NCBI GenBank assembly: GCA_009927195.1
Contig: RFNL01000453.1
Coordinates: 1 to 41,306, forward strand
Length of the DNA stretch: 41,306 bases
Direction of reading: 5' to 3'
DNA from: Betaproteobacteria bacterium
GTDB taxonomy: Bacteria; Pseudomonadota; Gammaproteobacteria; Burkholderiales; Burkholderiaceae_C
Part shown: one piece after another, positions 33,081 to 41,306 of the stretch
How positions within the stretch are numbered: position 1 is the stretch's first letter
How the letters are laid out: each line of letters opens with the position of its first letter
The notes under the pieces: model-generated
The model's database searches: none
Seen by the model: the letters and a program-made list of their open reading frames with translations, nothing else
Told to the model about the DNA's origin: nothing
Position numbers and translations under genes: made by a program

Positions 33081-34262
33081 TCATGCCCGTTCAAAAATGG
33101 CGGCAATGCCTTGACCGCCGCCAATGCACATGGTGACCAAGGCGTAGCGACCTTGGATGCGGTGCAACTCGTGCACCGCTTTGACGGTGATCAGCGCGCC
33201 CGTGGCCCCAATCGGGTGACCCAATGAAATGCCTGATCCATTGGGGTTGACCTTGGCCGGGTCCAGTCCCAGATCTTGGGTCACTGCACAGGCTTGGGCT
33301 GCAAAGGCCTCATTGGCCTCGATCACATCCAGATCAGACACTTTCAAGCCCGCTTTGACCAAGACTTTTTGGGTGGCAGGTACGGGGCCAATGCCCATGT
33401 AAGCGGGGTCCACGCCGGCGTGGGCATAGGCCACCAGCCGCGCCATGGGTTGAAGGCCACGCTGGCTGGCCGCTTTGGCGCTCATCAACAACACGGCCGC
33501 TGCCGCATCGTTGATGCCTGACGCGTTGCCAGCGGTCACGGTACCCATTTCTGGGATGAACACGGGCTTGAGCTTGGAGAAGTCTTCCGCTTTGGCCCCA
33601 GCCCTGAAATGCTCGTCGGTGTCATAGACCCCTTCCCCTTTGCGGCTTTTGATCGTCACCGGCACGATTTGATCTTTAAAGCGGCCTTCCGTGGTGGCAC
33701 GTTCGGCGCGCCAGTGGCTCTCCAAAGCCAGGGCATCTTGGGTCTCACGGCTGATGCCCCACTTTTTGGCAATGTTTTCTGCGGTGACCCCCATGTGAAT
33801 GGTTTGAAAGGGATCGTGCAAAGCCCCCACCATCATGTCCACCATTTTGGTATCTCCCATGCGTGAACCCCATCGCATGTTCAAGCTGGCAAAAGGTGCG
33901 CGGCTCATGTTTTCGGCCCCTCCACCCACAGCGATATCGCAGTCACCCAACTGGATGGATTGGGCCGCCGAAACAATCGCTTGCAGGCCCGAGCCACACA
34001 GGCGATTGACGTTGAATGCAGGGGTTTGCTGGCCGCATCCTGCTTGAATGGCCGCCACCCGCGACAAATACATGTCCTTGGGCTCGGTGTTGACGACGTG
34101 GCCAAAAACCACATGTCCCACTTCAGTCCCGTTGACCTTGCCTCGAGCGAGCGCTTCGCGCACCACCGTGGCTCCCAATTCCGTGGGGGGGATGTCTTTG
34201 AGACTTCCGCCAAAGGTTCCAATGGCGGTCCGCACCGCACTGACCACAACGACTTCGTTCAT
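33081..34262 (-). CDS. bktB: Beta-ketothiolase / acetyl-CoA acetyltransferase BktB
   Basis: A 393-residue thiolase that condenses or cleaves acyl-CoAs (acetyl-CoA plus acyl-CoA to 3-ketoacyl-CoA). The acylated cysteine is C89 (NRLCGSG), with NEAFAAQ, GHPIGATGA (catalytic His) and CIGGGQG (second Cys) intact. The whole sequence is close to Cupriavidus BktB as I remember it, including RTAIGTFGGSLKD and IHMGVTAEN, which suggests broad chain length including C5. A strong AAGGAG lies 7 nt before the ATG. No PHA synthase or phaB gene is close, so beta-oxidation or branched-acyl catabolism is as likely as PHA supply. An SDR gene lies 36 bp upstream on the same strand. Confidence 0.94.
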   Translation of the reverse strand: MNEVVVVSAVRTAIGTFGGSLKDIPPTELGATVVREALARGKVNGTEVGHVVFGHVVNTEPKDMYLSRVAAIQAGCGQQTPAFNVNRLCGSGLQAIVSAAQSIQLGDCDIAVGGGAENMSRAPFASLNMRWGSRMGDTKMVDMMVGALHDPFQTIHMGVTAENIAKKWGISRETQDALALESHWRAERATTEGRFKDQIVPVTIKSRKGEGVYDTDEHFRAGAKAEDFSKLKPVFIPEMGTVTAGNASGINDAAAAVLLMSAKAASQRGLQPMARLVAYAHAGVDPAYMGIGPVPATQKVLVKAGLKVSDLDVIEANEAFAAQACAVTQDLGLDPAKVNPNGSGISLGHPIGATGALITVKAVHELHRIQGRYALVTMCIGGGQGIAAIFERA

Positions 34263-34298
34263 GTTTGATCTCCTTGAGTTGGAGTGGGGTTAGCGCCA

Positions 34299-35057
34299 TC
34301 ACGCATCGCGTGCATCGGCCACCACTTGATTTCCAAAATCGGCCCGATCCAAATAGGCCAAAACACGGGCAGCTGCTTGCTCGGGCGTGGACAAAGCACC
34401 GGTTTGTTTGAGATGGACAAAATTATCTCGGTCTGGGAAGAGGTCTTTGTCCCCAGCGCGCAAATCACTTTGCATGTCGGTGTCAATCACCCCAGGTGCC
34501 AGAGAAACAATGCGCGCGCCATGGGGCCGATCCGCCTCTTCCAAGGCCACACAACGGCTGTAGTGGTCCAAGCCGGCTTTGCTGGCGCAATACATGCTGC
34601 TGCCAGCCAAGGCCCGCCGCCCCAATCCCGAAGAAATGTTAACGATCTTCTTGGGCAAATCCCAGGCACGGGTGATGCTCAAAAAAGCGGCCGTCAACAG
34701 CATCGGGGCTTCCAGGTTGATGGCCAAGGTGGCATGCAAATCCTGTTCATTTTGAGGTGTGATCGGACCCAAATGCCCGATCACACCGGCGTTGTTGATC
34801 AGGGTGGCACTGGCCAGTTGGGCCAGGTCTTGTTCATGCAGCCAGGCCACCAACTGGTGGGCCACCGGTATGGGCCGCGCCAAGTCAGCCCGCCATTGGG
34901 TCAAATTGGCTCCTTTTGAAGAGGCCCACGACTCGAGTGGTGAGGATGATTGGCGCGAAATACACAGCAATACAGCCTGAGGACGCAGGCACAGTTGCTG
35001 GGCCAACGCCAAACCCATGCCGCGGGAGGCGCCGGTCAAAATGGTCAGGTGTTTCAT
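34299..35057 (-). CDS. Short-chain dehydrogenase/reductase, sepiapterin-reductase-like
   Basis: A 252-residue SDR: LTGASRGMGLALAQ nucleotide-binding turn, INNAG, IVNISSGLGRRAL (catalytic Ser), MYCASKAGLD (Tyr, Lys) and LAPGVIDTDMQ. The pattern resembles the YueD/sepiapterin-reductase branch (benzil reductase-like). ATG 35057 is chosen because it gives the standard SDR start MKHLTILTGASRG; the longer reading has no family match and no ribosome-binding site. It is upstream of bktB in the same direction with a 36-bp gap. Function with BktB as a 3-hydroxyacyl-CoA reductase is possible but not shown. Confidence 0.87.
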   Translation of the reverse strand: MKHLTILTGASRGMGLALAQQLCLRPQAVLLCISRQSSSPLESWASSKGANLTQWRADLARPIPVAHQLVAWLHEQDLAQLASATLINNAGVIGHLGPITPQNEQDLHATLAINLEAPMLLTAAFLSITRAWDLPKKIVNISSGLGRRALAGSSMYCASKAGLDHYSRCVALEEADRPHGARIVSLAPGVIDTDMQSDLRAGDKDLFPDRDNFVHLKQTGALSTPEQAAARVLAYLDRADFGNQVVADARDA

Positions 35058-35250
35058 GATTGAACCATGGGATCTCAATGCCCGATTATCACCAGAGATG
35101 CAGGCCGTTTCGGGGGGTAAGCATTTCAAGTCTGTTCAGAAACACCAATGTCCAATGCATTCGGCAGATGGGTAAAACCCTCCCTGTTGGGCCGGTTTTT
35201 GTCAGGCATCATTGCACCTGGACTTTGGCCCATCGATGGAGCAGGCGCAC

Positions 35251-35732
35251 ATGACCGACACACACCTGGCGGAAGACAATTCGCCCCCCCTCAAGCCGAT
35301 CAGGCGGTGGATTCCCCAACTGGACCCGATTTATGAGCGCTTGATCCCTCTGTCGTGGCCTTTGATCCGATGTGCCACGGGTTTGATATTGGCGGTCCAT
35401 GGTTGGGGAAAGATGGCCAAAGGCCCCGAGGTGGTTGCCCCGGTTTTGAAAAACTCGGCTTTGAACCGGCCTTGGCCGTGGTGTATTTGCTTATTTTTGT
35501 GGAATTTGTGGGCGGTATTTCCGTGGCTTTGGGCCTTTTCACCCGGTTTTTTGCAGCCGCCATCACCATTGAAATGGCGGTTATTTTCTTCACCCAATAC
35601 CTGCCCAATGGTTTCTCATGGCTGAACAAAGGCTATGAGTTTGTGTTGTTGTGGGGTTTGGTGTCCATGGCCATTTGGTGGCGCGGAGGTGGCCCTTATT
35701 CCTTGGACCGCCGACTGGGCGTGGAGTTGTGA
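35251..35732 (+). pseudogene. DoxX-family membrane protein, frameshifted
   Basis: Two frames together give an intact DoxX protein of about 160 residues with four helices. The first frame runs from ATG 35251 (GGAG 9 nt upstream) through RCATGLILAVHGWGKMAKGPEVVAPVLKN. Homology resumes in the -1 frame with LGFEPALAVVYLLIFVEFVGG, LGLFTRFFAAAI and a C-terminal MAIWWRGGGPYSLD. Restoring one A in the AAAAA run at about 35449-35453 yields VLKKLGFEPALA, exactly as the family expects. DoxX proteins are small inner-membrane subunits linked to quinone or thiol redox chemistry. It may be a pseudogene, a sequencing error or slippage on GAAAAAC. The Bug gene starts 3 bp after its stop. Confidence 0.75.
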
Positions 35733-35735
35733 TGC

Positions 35736-36752
35736 ATGGCCTCAAAAGAGATGACACCTGATGTGACCCCCATCAGCCGTCGCCAATCCTTGCGCTACGG
35801 CGCAGCGGGACTGGCTGGTTGGCTCGGTCAAATCCCATGGCGTGCGTTTGCCCAGGAAACATGGCCAACCCGTCCCGTGCGCTTGATCGTGTCCTCATCG
35901 CCAGGTGGCGGCACCGACTTATATGCCCGCATGCTGGCCCAAGCCCTGGGAGATGTGCTCAAGCAGCAGTTTGTGGTGGAAAACCGACCGGGTGCCAGCG
36001 GCAACATCGGTGCCGCTGCGGTGGCCAAGTCGCCCCCAGATGGCTACACATTTTTGGTCTCAGCCAATACCTCTCTGACCATTAACTCAAGCTTGTACAA
36101 AAATTTGACCTATGACGCCGAGCGCGATTTTGTGCCCATCATCAGGGCATTTGCCCCTTTGGTGTTGGTGGTACACCCCAGCACCAAAGCGCGCAACTTG
36201 GCAGAGTTGATCGAGCTTGGCAAACGCGAGCCTGGTAAAACTTCTTTTGGATCGGCAGGTACCGGCAGCACCACCTATCTGGGCGTGCGCATGCTGGAAG
36301 AGAAAACCGGCGCGCGTTTTTTGCACGTACCCTATAAAGGCGTTGGGCCGGCCTACCAGGATCTGTTGGCTGGGCAGTTGAATTTTCTGTTTCCGGATGT
36401 GGCGTCGGCATTGTCATTGATCAAAGCGGGCAAGATCATTCCAATTGCCAGTGAGCAGCGCACCCCTTTGCTGCCAGGTTTGCCCACCTTGGCAGAGGCA
36501 GGTATGCCCGATGTCAGCACCAATAGTTCATTCAGCTTGGTGGCACCCACTGGGACGCCTGTGGCGGTGATCGATCGAATGCACCGCGAGGCGCACGCCA
36601 TCACCAAGTCAGCGGGTTTTGCGGCCAAGTTGGAGTCTCAGGGATTGGTTGGAGAGATCGAATCGCTGACGGGATTGGCTGCGTCCATGAAAAAAGAGCG
36701 GGATGCTTATGCGGCATTTATCAAACGAAACAGCATTGTCCCCAGTGATTGA
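35736..36752 (+). CDS. Bug/TctC-family receptor with Tat-like signal
   Basis: A 338-residue periplasmic solute receptor. The leader contains SRRQSLRYGAAGLAG, a twin-arginine-like pattern, and ends near AFA-QETWP, so Tat rather than Sec export is possible. The mature protein has the family motifs WPTRPVRLIVSSSPGGGTD, VENRPGASGNIGAAAVAK and PPDGYTFLV, and FLHVPYKGVGPAYQDLLAG. GGAG lies 9 nt before the ATG. No TctA/TctB membrane components are encoded here. A flavin monooxygenase gene follows after 9 bp, so the ligand may be an aromatic acid consumed by that enzyme. Confidence 0.92.
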   Translation: MASKEMTPDVTPISRRQSLRYGAAGLAGWLGQIPWRAFAQETWPTRPVRLIVSSSPGGGTDLYARMLAQALGDVLKQQFVVENRPGASGNIGAAAVAKSPPDGYTFLVSANTSLTINSSLYKNLTYDAERDFVPIIRAFAPLVLVVHPSTKARNLAELIELGKREPGKTSFGSAGTGSTTYLGVRMLEEKTGARFLHVPYKGVGPAYQDLLAGQLNFLFPDVASALSLIKAGKIIPIASEQRTPLLPGLPTLAEAGMPDVSTNSSFSLVAPTGTPVAVIDRMHREAHAITKSAGFAAKLESQGLVGEIESLTGLAASMKKERDAYAAFIKRNSIVPSD

Positions 36753-36761
36753 GGGTCAGGT

Positions 36762-37967
36762 ATGACAAGTGCATTGACAGCTCAGCACCCGGTCGTGGTG
36801 GTTGGCGGCGGCATCGGTGGCGTGGCCATGGCACTGGCCTTGGGACGACAAGGCCACCGGGTTCAGTTGCTCGAGCAAGCAGATCAAATTGGGGCCATAG
36901 GCTACGGTGTGCAAATGGGTCCCAATGTCATGCCCATGTTGGATTTTTTGGGTGTGGGGGAAGCGGTTCGCGCGGCTTCCTATATGCCCAAAGAAATTTT
37001 GCTCTACGACTACTTGACTGGGCAGACCCTCTCAAGCATCCCTTTGCAAACCGATGCTTTTTATCAACGCTATCAATCGCAACCCTATATTGCGATTCAC
37101 CGCGCCGACTTGCATGAATTGCTGCTCAAAGCATGCCGGCAGCACCCGAATATTTCGCTCAACCAGTCCACCACAGTGACGGGTTATTCACAAACCCCCG
37201 ATGGTGTGTCCCTGGAGACCGTCCAAGGCGAAGGGGTGGAGGCGGTTGCAGTGATGGCCTGTGACGGCTTGCGTTCACGTTTGCGCGCTCAAATGCACCC
37301 TGCGGATGTGCCCCGCGAGTCTGGCTATGTCGCACATCGCAGCCTGATCCCCATGGCCCAGGCACCAGCCCATGTACAACAACGCCAAAGCGTCACCATG
37401 TGGGCAGGTCCGGGTTTGCATGTGATTTATTACCCTTTGCGCCAAGCCAGTATGCTCAATATTGTGCTGGTTGTGCGCTTGCCAGAACATATTGCATCTA
37501 CCCAGGATGAGGCGTACGCCGCATACCTGCAAAACTTGTTGGATCAGGGGCAACCAGAACCACAGCAAGTGGCCCGCTTGGTGAATCTGGAGCGACGATG
37601 GGCCATCGCTGATCGAGAGCCCAATCGAACATGGCATGACGGTCGGGTCTGTTTGTTGGGGGATGCTGCCCATGCCACCTTGCAGTCTTTGGCCCAAGGT
37701 GCCGGCATGGCCATAGAAGATGTGGTGTGCTTGTCTGAATACCTGCATGCGCACGGCACCGATGTGACTGCGGCCTTCAAGGCCTTTGAGCGCACCCGCT
37801 TTTTGCGAACAGCGCGGGTGCAATGGGTATCACGCCACTTGTGGGAGGACTATCACTGTGAGGGTGTGCAAGCCCAGGTGCGCTCGGAAATCTTCAGCCA
37901 ACGCGATGAGCAAGACCACTATCGGTGCTTGGATTGGTTGTGGACACCCCAATCGGTGGCGGCTTGA
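36762..37967 (+). CDS. FAD-dependent monooxygenase, 3-hydroxybenzoate 6-hydroxylase-like
   Basis: A 401-residue class A flavoprotein monooxygenase. VVVVGGGIGGVAMALAL is the FAD dinucleotide-binding turn, RADLHELLLKAC the GRxxL-like helix, ACDGLRSRLR the DG motif, and VCLLGDAAHATLQSLAQGAGMAIED (split across the turn) the GD motif closing the FAD site. The C-terminal EDYHCEGVQAQVR...YRCLDWLW resembles 3-hydroxybenzoate 6-hydroxylases, which make gentisate with NADH and O2. Salicylate hydroxylase and related enzymes share much of this, so substrate is probable rather than certain. No gentisate dioxygenase is in the window. It follows a Bug receptor by 9 bp. Confidence 0.87.
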   Translation: MTSALTAQHPVVVVGGGIGGVAMALALGRQGHRVQLLEQADQIGAIGYGVQMGPNVMPMLDFLGVGEAVRAASYMPKEILLYDYLTGQTLSSIPLQTDAFYQRYQSQPYIAIHRADLHELLLKACRQHPNISLNQSTTVTGYSQTPDGVSLETVQGEGVEAVAVMACDGLRSRLRAQMHPADVPRESGYVAHRSLIPMAQAPAHVQQRQSVTMWAGPGLHVIYYPLRQASMLNIVLVVRLPEHIASTQDEAYAAYLQNLLDQGQPEPQQVARLVNLERRWAIADREPNRTWHDGRVCLLGDAAHATLQSLAQGAGMAIEDVVCLSEYLHAHGTDVTAAFKAFERTRFLRTARVQWVSRHLWEDYHCEGVQAQVRSEIFSQRDEQDHYRCLDWLWTPQSVAA

Positions 37968-38033
37968 GCGCAGCCCTGTGACGCTTACGCAACTTGGTTG
38001 GGCCCTGGCCTGGCCCAAACTTATTCGACGTCC

Positions 38034-39230
38034 ATGACCGAACCCTGCTCGATTGAGGACTTGCGTTTGGCCGCCAGGCGCAAGTTGCCGCGCGCCTTGT
38101 TTGACTTTTTCGACGGTGGCGCTGAGGATGAAGTCACATTGCGCGCCAACCGCAGCGCCTTTCAGGTCTGGCGATTTCGCCCCCAAGTCTTGCGCGATGT
38201 CTCTGCGGTCAACACCCAAACCCAACTGTTTGGCCGCAGCATGGCCATGCCCATGGCCACCGCACCCACGGGTGCCTTGGGCTATGGCCAACCGGGGGCA
38301 GACCTGGCGATTGCCCAAGCGGCTGCGGCTGCAGGCATTCCCTACATTTTGTCCAGCACGGCCACCGCATCTTTGGAGCGCATTGCCAGCGCCGTACAAG
38401 GGCGCTTGTGGTTTCAACCCTATACGCTCAAGGACCGAGATTTTTTCACGGGTCTGATCCGGCGCGCTTTGGCCGCAGATTTCGAAGCCTTGGTCATTAC
38501 CGTGGATTTGCCCGTTGGTGGCAAGCGCGAAAGAGATCGGCGCAATCATTTTTCTGTGCCCTTTCGATTCACTGCGCACAACCTGATGGATTTCGCCAGC
38601 AAACCCGTTTGGTGTTGGCAAATGTGGCGGCAGCCATTTCCCGTCATGGAGAACTTGCTCGGTTTGGACCAAAACGAATCCACCATCAGTGCCAGCGCCA
38701 TGGCCTCGTCGGTGGGTCGAAACCACGACACCGCTTTTGATTGGGACATGCTGAAAAAAGTGCGTGACATTTGGCCCAGGCCGCTGCTTCTCAAAGGTGT
38801 CTTGCACCCCGAGGATGCCAAGCGCGCCTGCAAGATTGGCTGCGACGCCTTGGTGGTCTCCAACCATGGGGGCAGACAACTCGACGGTGCAGTGGCCTCC
38901 ATGGATGCCCTGCCTGAAGTGCTCCAAGCGGTCGACGGCCGCATTCCGGTGTGGATGGATGGCGGTATTCGCCGGGGGCAAGACGTGGTCAAAGCCTTGG
39001 CCTTGGGTGCGCAAGGTGTATTGATTGGTCGCGCCATGGTGTATGGGGCCATGGCCGGTGGGCAAGCAGGTGCGCACCGCGCACTGGCGCTGTTGCACGA
39101 TGAACTCATCCGCACCATGCAACTGTGTGGCCTTTCCTCACTGTCTGACATCGGGCCTGAATTGCTCGTGCAGGCAGCGTCGCATGGCGAGTGCGCCGCA
39201 ATGCATGCCATGGGATCCCTGAAAAAGTGA
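38034..39230 (+). CDS. FMN-dependent alpha-hydroxyacid dehydrogenase (LldD/MdlB family)
   Basis: A 398-residue TIM-barrel flavoenzyme oxidising L-2-hydroxyacids such as L-lactate, glycolate or mandelate to 2-keto acids. LFDFFDGGAEDEVTLRAN is the N-terminal signature, YILSSTATASLE and WFQPYTLKDRDF line the FMN site, LVVSNHGGRQLDG carries the catalytic His and substrate Arg, and MDGGIRRGQDVVKALALGA the phosphate-binding end. ATG 38034 is chosen over an in-frame TTG at 37998, though no good ribosome-binding site precedes it. Its stop overlaps the next gene start (GTGA). Adjacency to an aromatic hydroxylase makes a mandelate-type substrate worth testing. Confidence 0.9.
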   Translation: MTEPCSIEDLRLAARRKLPRALFDFFDGGAEDEVTLRANRSAFQVWRFRPQVLRDVSAVNTQTQLFGRSMAMPMATAPTGALGYGQPGADLAIAQAAAAAGIPYILSSTATASLERIASAVQGRLWFQPYTLKDRDFFTGLIRRALAADFEALVITVDLPVGGKRERDRRNHFSVPFRFTAHNLMDFASKPVWCWQMWRQPFPVMENLLGLDQNESTISASAMASSVGRNHDTAFDWDMLKKVRDIWPRPLLLKGVLHPEDAKRACKIGCDALVVSNHGGRQLDGAVASMDALPEVLQAVDGRIPVWMDGGIRRGQDVVKALALGAQGVLIGRAMVYGAMAGGQAGAHRALALLHDELIRTMQLCGLSSLSDIGPELLVQAASHGECAAMHAMGSLKK

Positions 39231-40072
39231 AGCCTTATCTGCGTTTCTTCTGTCAGTGGGCGGTTTGCTTGGGGTGTGGCATGTTCTTCAGTCTGGCCCA
39301 AGCTCAGGACAAGGACGCCACTTACAAGCCAGTGCTGGGACAAATGGGCAAAGATGTCATGTGGTTGCCAACCCCCAACGAGTTGGTGGACAAGATGTTG
39401 GACTTGGCCCAGGTCACGGCCGATGACCTGCTGTTTGATCTGGGCGCGGGCGATGGGGTGATCGCTATCGCAGCGGCCAAACAACGAGGTGCTCGAGCGG
39501 TGGGCATTGAGTACAACCCCAAGCTGGCTGCTTATGCCCAGGCCAAGGTCATAGCGGCAGGGGTTCAAGACAAAGTTCGCATTGTCCAGGGTGATATCTT
39601 TGAGACCGATTTCAGTCAAGCCACAGTCATCACCATGTACCTGTTGCCTGAAATCAATGACCAACTGCGCCCCACCCTCTTGAAAATGAAGCCTGGAACC
39701 CGGGTGGTATCGCATGACTTTGACATGCTTGAGTGGGAGCCTGATGCGGTGGTCCAAGGCGCCCGCTCGCGGGCCATGCTTTGGGTGGTGCCTGCCCACG
39801 TGGCAGGGGAGTGGATATTCAAGCCCGTCAACGCAGCGCCGTTTGCCGTGAGATTGGATCAAATATTCCAGCGCATCGGTGGCACCATCACCTTGGCCGG
39901 TCGTTCACAGGCTTTGGTGGGGGCTCAGTTGCAAGCCGATCGATTGCGTTTTCAGTATGTCGCAGACGATCAAACCATTCACACCGTCAACTTGCTGGTC
40001 AATGGTCATCAGATGCAAGGACATGACAGTTCATTGGGCTTTTCGCAACCACTCTCGGCCCAGCGGCGCTGA
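39227..40072 (+). CDS. Exported class I SAM-dependent methyltransferase-like protein
   Basis: A 281-residue protein with a clear signal peptide (about 24 residues, ending SLAQAQ-DKD) followed by a methyltransferase fold. LLFDLGAGDGVIAIAAAK is motif I, VGIEYNPKLAAYAQ motif II, VQGDIFETDFSQATVITMYLLP the post-motif region, and TRVVSHDFDMLEWEPD a family-specific stretch. The start is a GTG at 39227 overlapping the preceding stop by 4 bp, giving a proper signal peptide; the in-frame GTG at 39191 would bury it. Signal-bearing relatives occur in many bacteria but their function is unknown to me. Export is puzzling because SAM is cytosolic, so membrane anchoring with a cytosolic domain remains possible. 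Confidence 0.82.
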   Translation: MKPYLRFFCQWAVCLGCGMFFSLAQAQDKDATYKPVLGQMGKDVMWLPTPNELVDKMLDLAQVTADDLLFDLGAGDGVIAIAAAKQRGARAVGIEYNPKLAAYAQAKVIAAGVQDKVRIVQGDIFETDFSQATVITMYLLPEINDQLRPTLLKMKPGTRVVSHDFDMLEWEPDAVVQGARSRAMLWVVPAHVAGEWIFKPVNAAPFAVRLDQIFQRIGGTITLAGRSQALVGAQLQADRLRFQYVADDQTIHTVNLLVNGHQMQGHDSSLGFSQPLSAQRR

Positions 40073-40144
40073 GCGGTGGTGGGCCCATCCAAGGTATTTG
40101 CTCAACCATCGCGACCTTTTTTTTAAATTCAAAGGAATTTCACC

Positions 40145-41306
40145 ATGGCCGATTCAGACCGAATCCCTTACGAGACCAGCGCGGAATGGGTCCACGTTTC
40201 TTTTGCTGAACCGGCGGCTTTCAAATCGGTTTATGGATTTGCCGGTTCATTGGGTACCGTGCATTTGGAGGGCATTCGCTATCTGCCCAAAGGGGTGTCC
40301 TCTCGCACCTTGGTGATTTACATGCACCCCGCCACCACTTTACAGTTATTGCCCATGCCGCGTGCCATGGCGCAGGCAGGGTTTCATGTTTTGTGCGCGG
40401 GCAGTCGGTATGCCCGCAACGACAGCGCCTTGGTGATGGAGAACGTGGTGGTCGACTTGGGGGCCTATGTGCGCCATGCCAAGACGGTATGGGGTTACGA
40501 GAAAGTGGTGTTGGCGGGCTGGTCTGGTGGTGGGTCCTTGGCATTGTTTTACCAATCGCAAGCCGAAAAACCCAGCATCACCCACACCCCGGCTGGCGAT
40601 CCGTGTCACATCACCACCGCCGGTCTGATGCCTGCCGATGCCTTTATCTTTCAGGCGGCGCATGTTTCGCGGGCCGTCACCTTTGCCGATTGGATAGATC
40701 CCAGTGTGAACGATGAAAACAACCCTGACGTGCGCGACATCGAATTGGACATCTACCACCCCGCAGTCCGGCCGCCCTACAGCGCCGAGTTCATGCTGCG
40801 CTTTCGACAAGCGCAAATGGCGCGCATCCGTCGTCGCACCGAATGGGTCAAAGACACCTTGGCCAAGCTGCGTCGCAGCGGCACCAAAGAAATGGAGCGT
40901 GGTTTTGTCACCCACCGAACCATGGCCGAGCCCCGTTTCCTGGATGGCTTGCTCGACCCGAACGACCGGTCCATCGGCACCTGCTTCATGGGCGAGCCAG
41001 AGACCGCCAACAATGGGCCGGTGGGCTTGGCGCGCTTTTCCACCTTGCGCTCTTGGCTTTCCCAGTGGTCGCCGGACGACACCAATGCCAATGGCGAGAC
41101 CTGTGCGGCGGGCATCAGTGTGCCCATGCTGTCCATCGAGCACTCGGCCGATGATGCCGTTCCCCAACCCCATACCCAGCGCATTCACACGGCTTCTGCC
41201 AGTAAAGACAAAACCATGGTGTCGATCAAAGGGGCCAATCATTATTTTGTGGGACAACCCGATTTACTGAACCAGGCCGTTGACCTGTGTGCCGACTGGA
41301 TGCGCA
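40145..41306 (+). CDS. Alpha/beta-hydrolase fold protein (partial, runs off window end)
   Basis: At least 387 residues, open to the last base. The nucleophile elbow reads LAGWSGGGSLALFY at about residues 123-136, preceded by a typical beta-strand/loop LVIYMHPATTLQL and GFHVLCAGSRYARND. ISVPMLSIEHSADDAVP near 330 supplies the likely acid, and GANHYFV near 365 the catalytic His, so the triad appears complete although the true C-terminus is missing. The long insertion between elbow and acid is larger than in simple esterases. AAAGGA lies 8 nt before the ATG. There is no signal peptide. The substrate is unknown; neighbours suggest an ester or amide of a small aromatic or hydroxy acid. Confidence 0.85.
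   Translation, partial: MADSDRIPYETSAEWVHVSFAEPAAFKSVYGFAGSLGTVHLEGIRYLPKGVSSRTLVIYMHPATTLQLLPMPRAMAQAGFHVLCAGSRYARNDSALVMENVVVDLGAYVRHAKTVWGYEKVVLAGWSGGGSLALFYQSQAEKPSITHTPAGDPCHITTAGLMPADAFIFQAAHVSRAVTFADWIDPSVNDENNPDVRDIELDIYHPAVRPPYSAEFMLRFRQAQMARIRRRTEWVKDTLAKLRRSGTKEMERGFVTHRTMAEPRFLDGLLDPNDRSIGTCFMGEPETANNGPVGLARFSTLRSWLSQWSPDDTNANGETCAAGISVPMLSIEHSADDAVPQPHTQRIHTASASKDKTMVSIKGANHYFVGQPDLLNQAVDLCADWMR

Noticed and set aside
37830..39862. Two long minus-strand ORFs (430 and 438 codons) opposite the FMN dehydrogenase and methyltransferase
   Set aside because: They are shadows of recognised plus-strand enzymes in GC-rich DNA with few stop codons.
1..41306. Mobile elements, prophage, CRISPR, tRNA or rRNA
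   Set aside because: I found no transposase or integrase motifs, no spaced repeat array, no target-site duplications and no tRNA-like T-loop sequences; gene content and base use look uniform.

Overview
This window looks like a chromosomal piece of a Burkholderiales betaproteobacterium, most likely Comamonadaceae (Limnohabitans/Rhodoferax/Polaromonas-like). The signs are two orphan Bug/TctC-type solute receptors, a BktB-type thiolase close to my memory of the Cupriavidus enzyme, a surface-adhesin-E-like small exported protein, moderately high GC, and strong use of TTG for leucine. Taxonomy is inferred from protein resemblance only. I see no rRNA, tRNA, CRISPR array, IS element or phage gene.

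Layout. 1-9.5 kb holds a small unknown ORF, an exported TPR protein, an FAH-family hydrolase divergent from a 4,5-dihydroxyphthalate-decarboxylase-like protein, a serralysin-type zinc protease, a KefB/C-type antiporter, a Bug receptor and an SDR. 9.5-13.3 kb is a compact minus-strand run, dgoK-dgoA-enoyl-CoA hydratase-thioesterase-gloA-small exported protein, in which three junctions are 4-bp ATGA overlaps. 13.5-22.9 kb is a sugar-acid locus: a DenD-like dehydrogenase, an IlvD/Edd-family aldonate dehydratase, then a plus-strand run of 2-hydroxyacid dehydrogenase, FadR-type GntR regulator, complete CUT1 ABC importer and gluconokinase. 22.9-28.6 kb has housekeeping genes (rhlE, ettA), a P1-family peptidase and an unusual response regulator with an N-terminal helix-turn-helix. 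28.6-35 kb has a frameshifted acyl-CoA synthetase, a luciferase-like flavoprotein, a MesD-like methionine synthase, a hemerythrin, bktB and an SDR. 35.2-41.3 kb is a plus-strand run of a frameshifted DoxX gene, a Bug receptor, a 3-hydroxybenzoate-6-hydroxylase-like monooxygenase, an FMN alpha-hydroxyacid dehydrogenase, an exported methyltransferase and an alpha/beta hydrolase cut by the window end.

How the parts may work together. The central 12-23 kb block reads as an aldonate/sugar-acid module: ABC uptake, dehydration to a 2-keto-3-deoxy acid, phosphorylation by DgoK and cleavage by DgoA to pyruvate and glyceraldehyde-3-phosphate. A ketoacid reductase plus gluconokinase could feed a second branch to 6-phosphogluconate. 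Two related palindromic elements (TCATAYGAT), one before gntR and one in the divergent dehydratase/dehydrogenase promoter, look like operators of the local GntR protein. The right end suggests catabolism of small aromatic or hydroxy acids.

Two genes (acyl-CoA synthetase and DoxX) each show an apparent 1-nt loss that is repairable at a short homopolymer. These are either real pseudogenes or sequencing errors.
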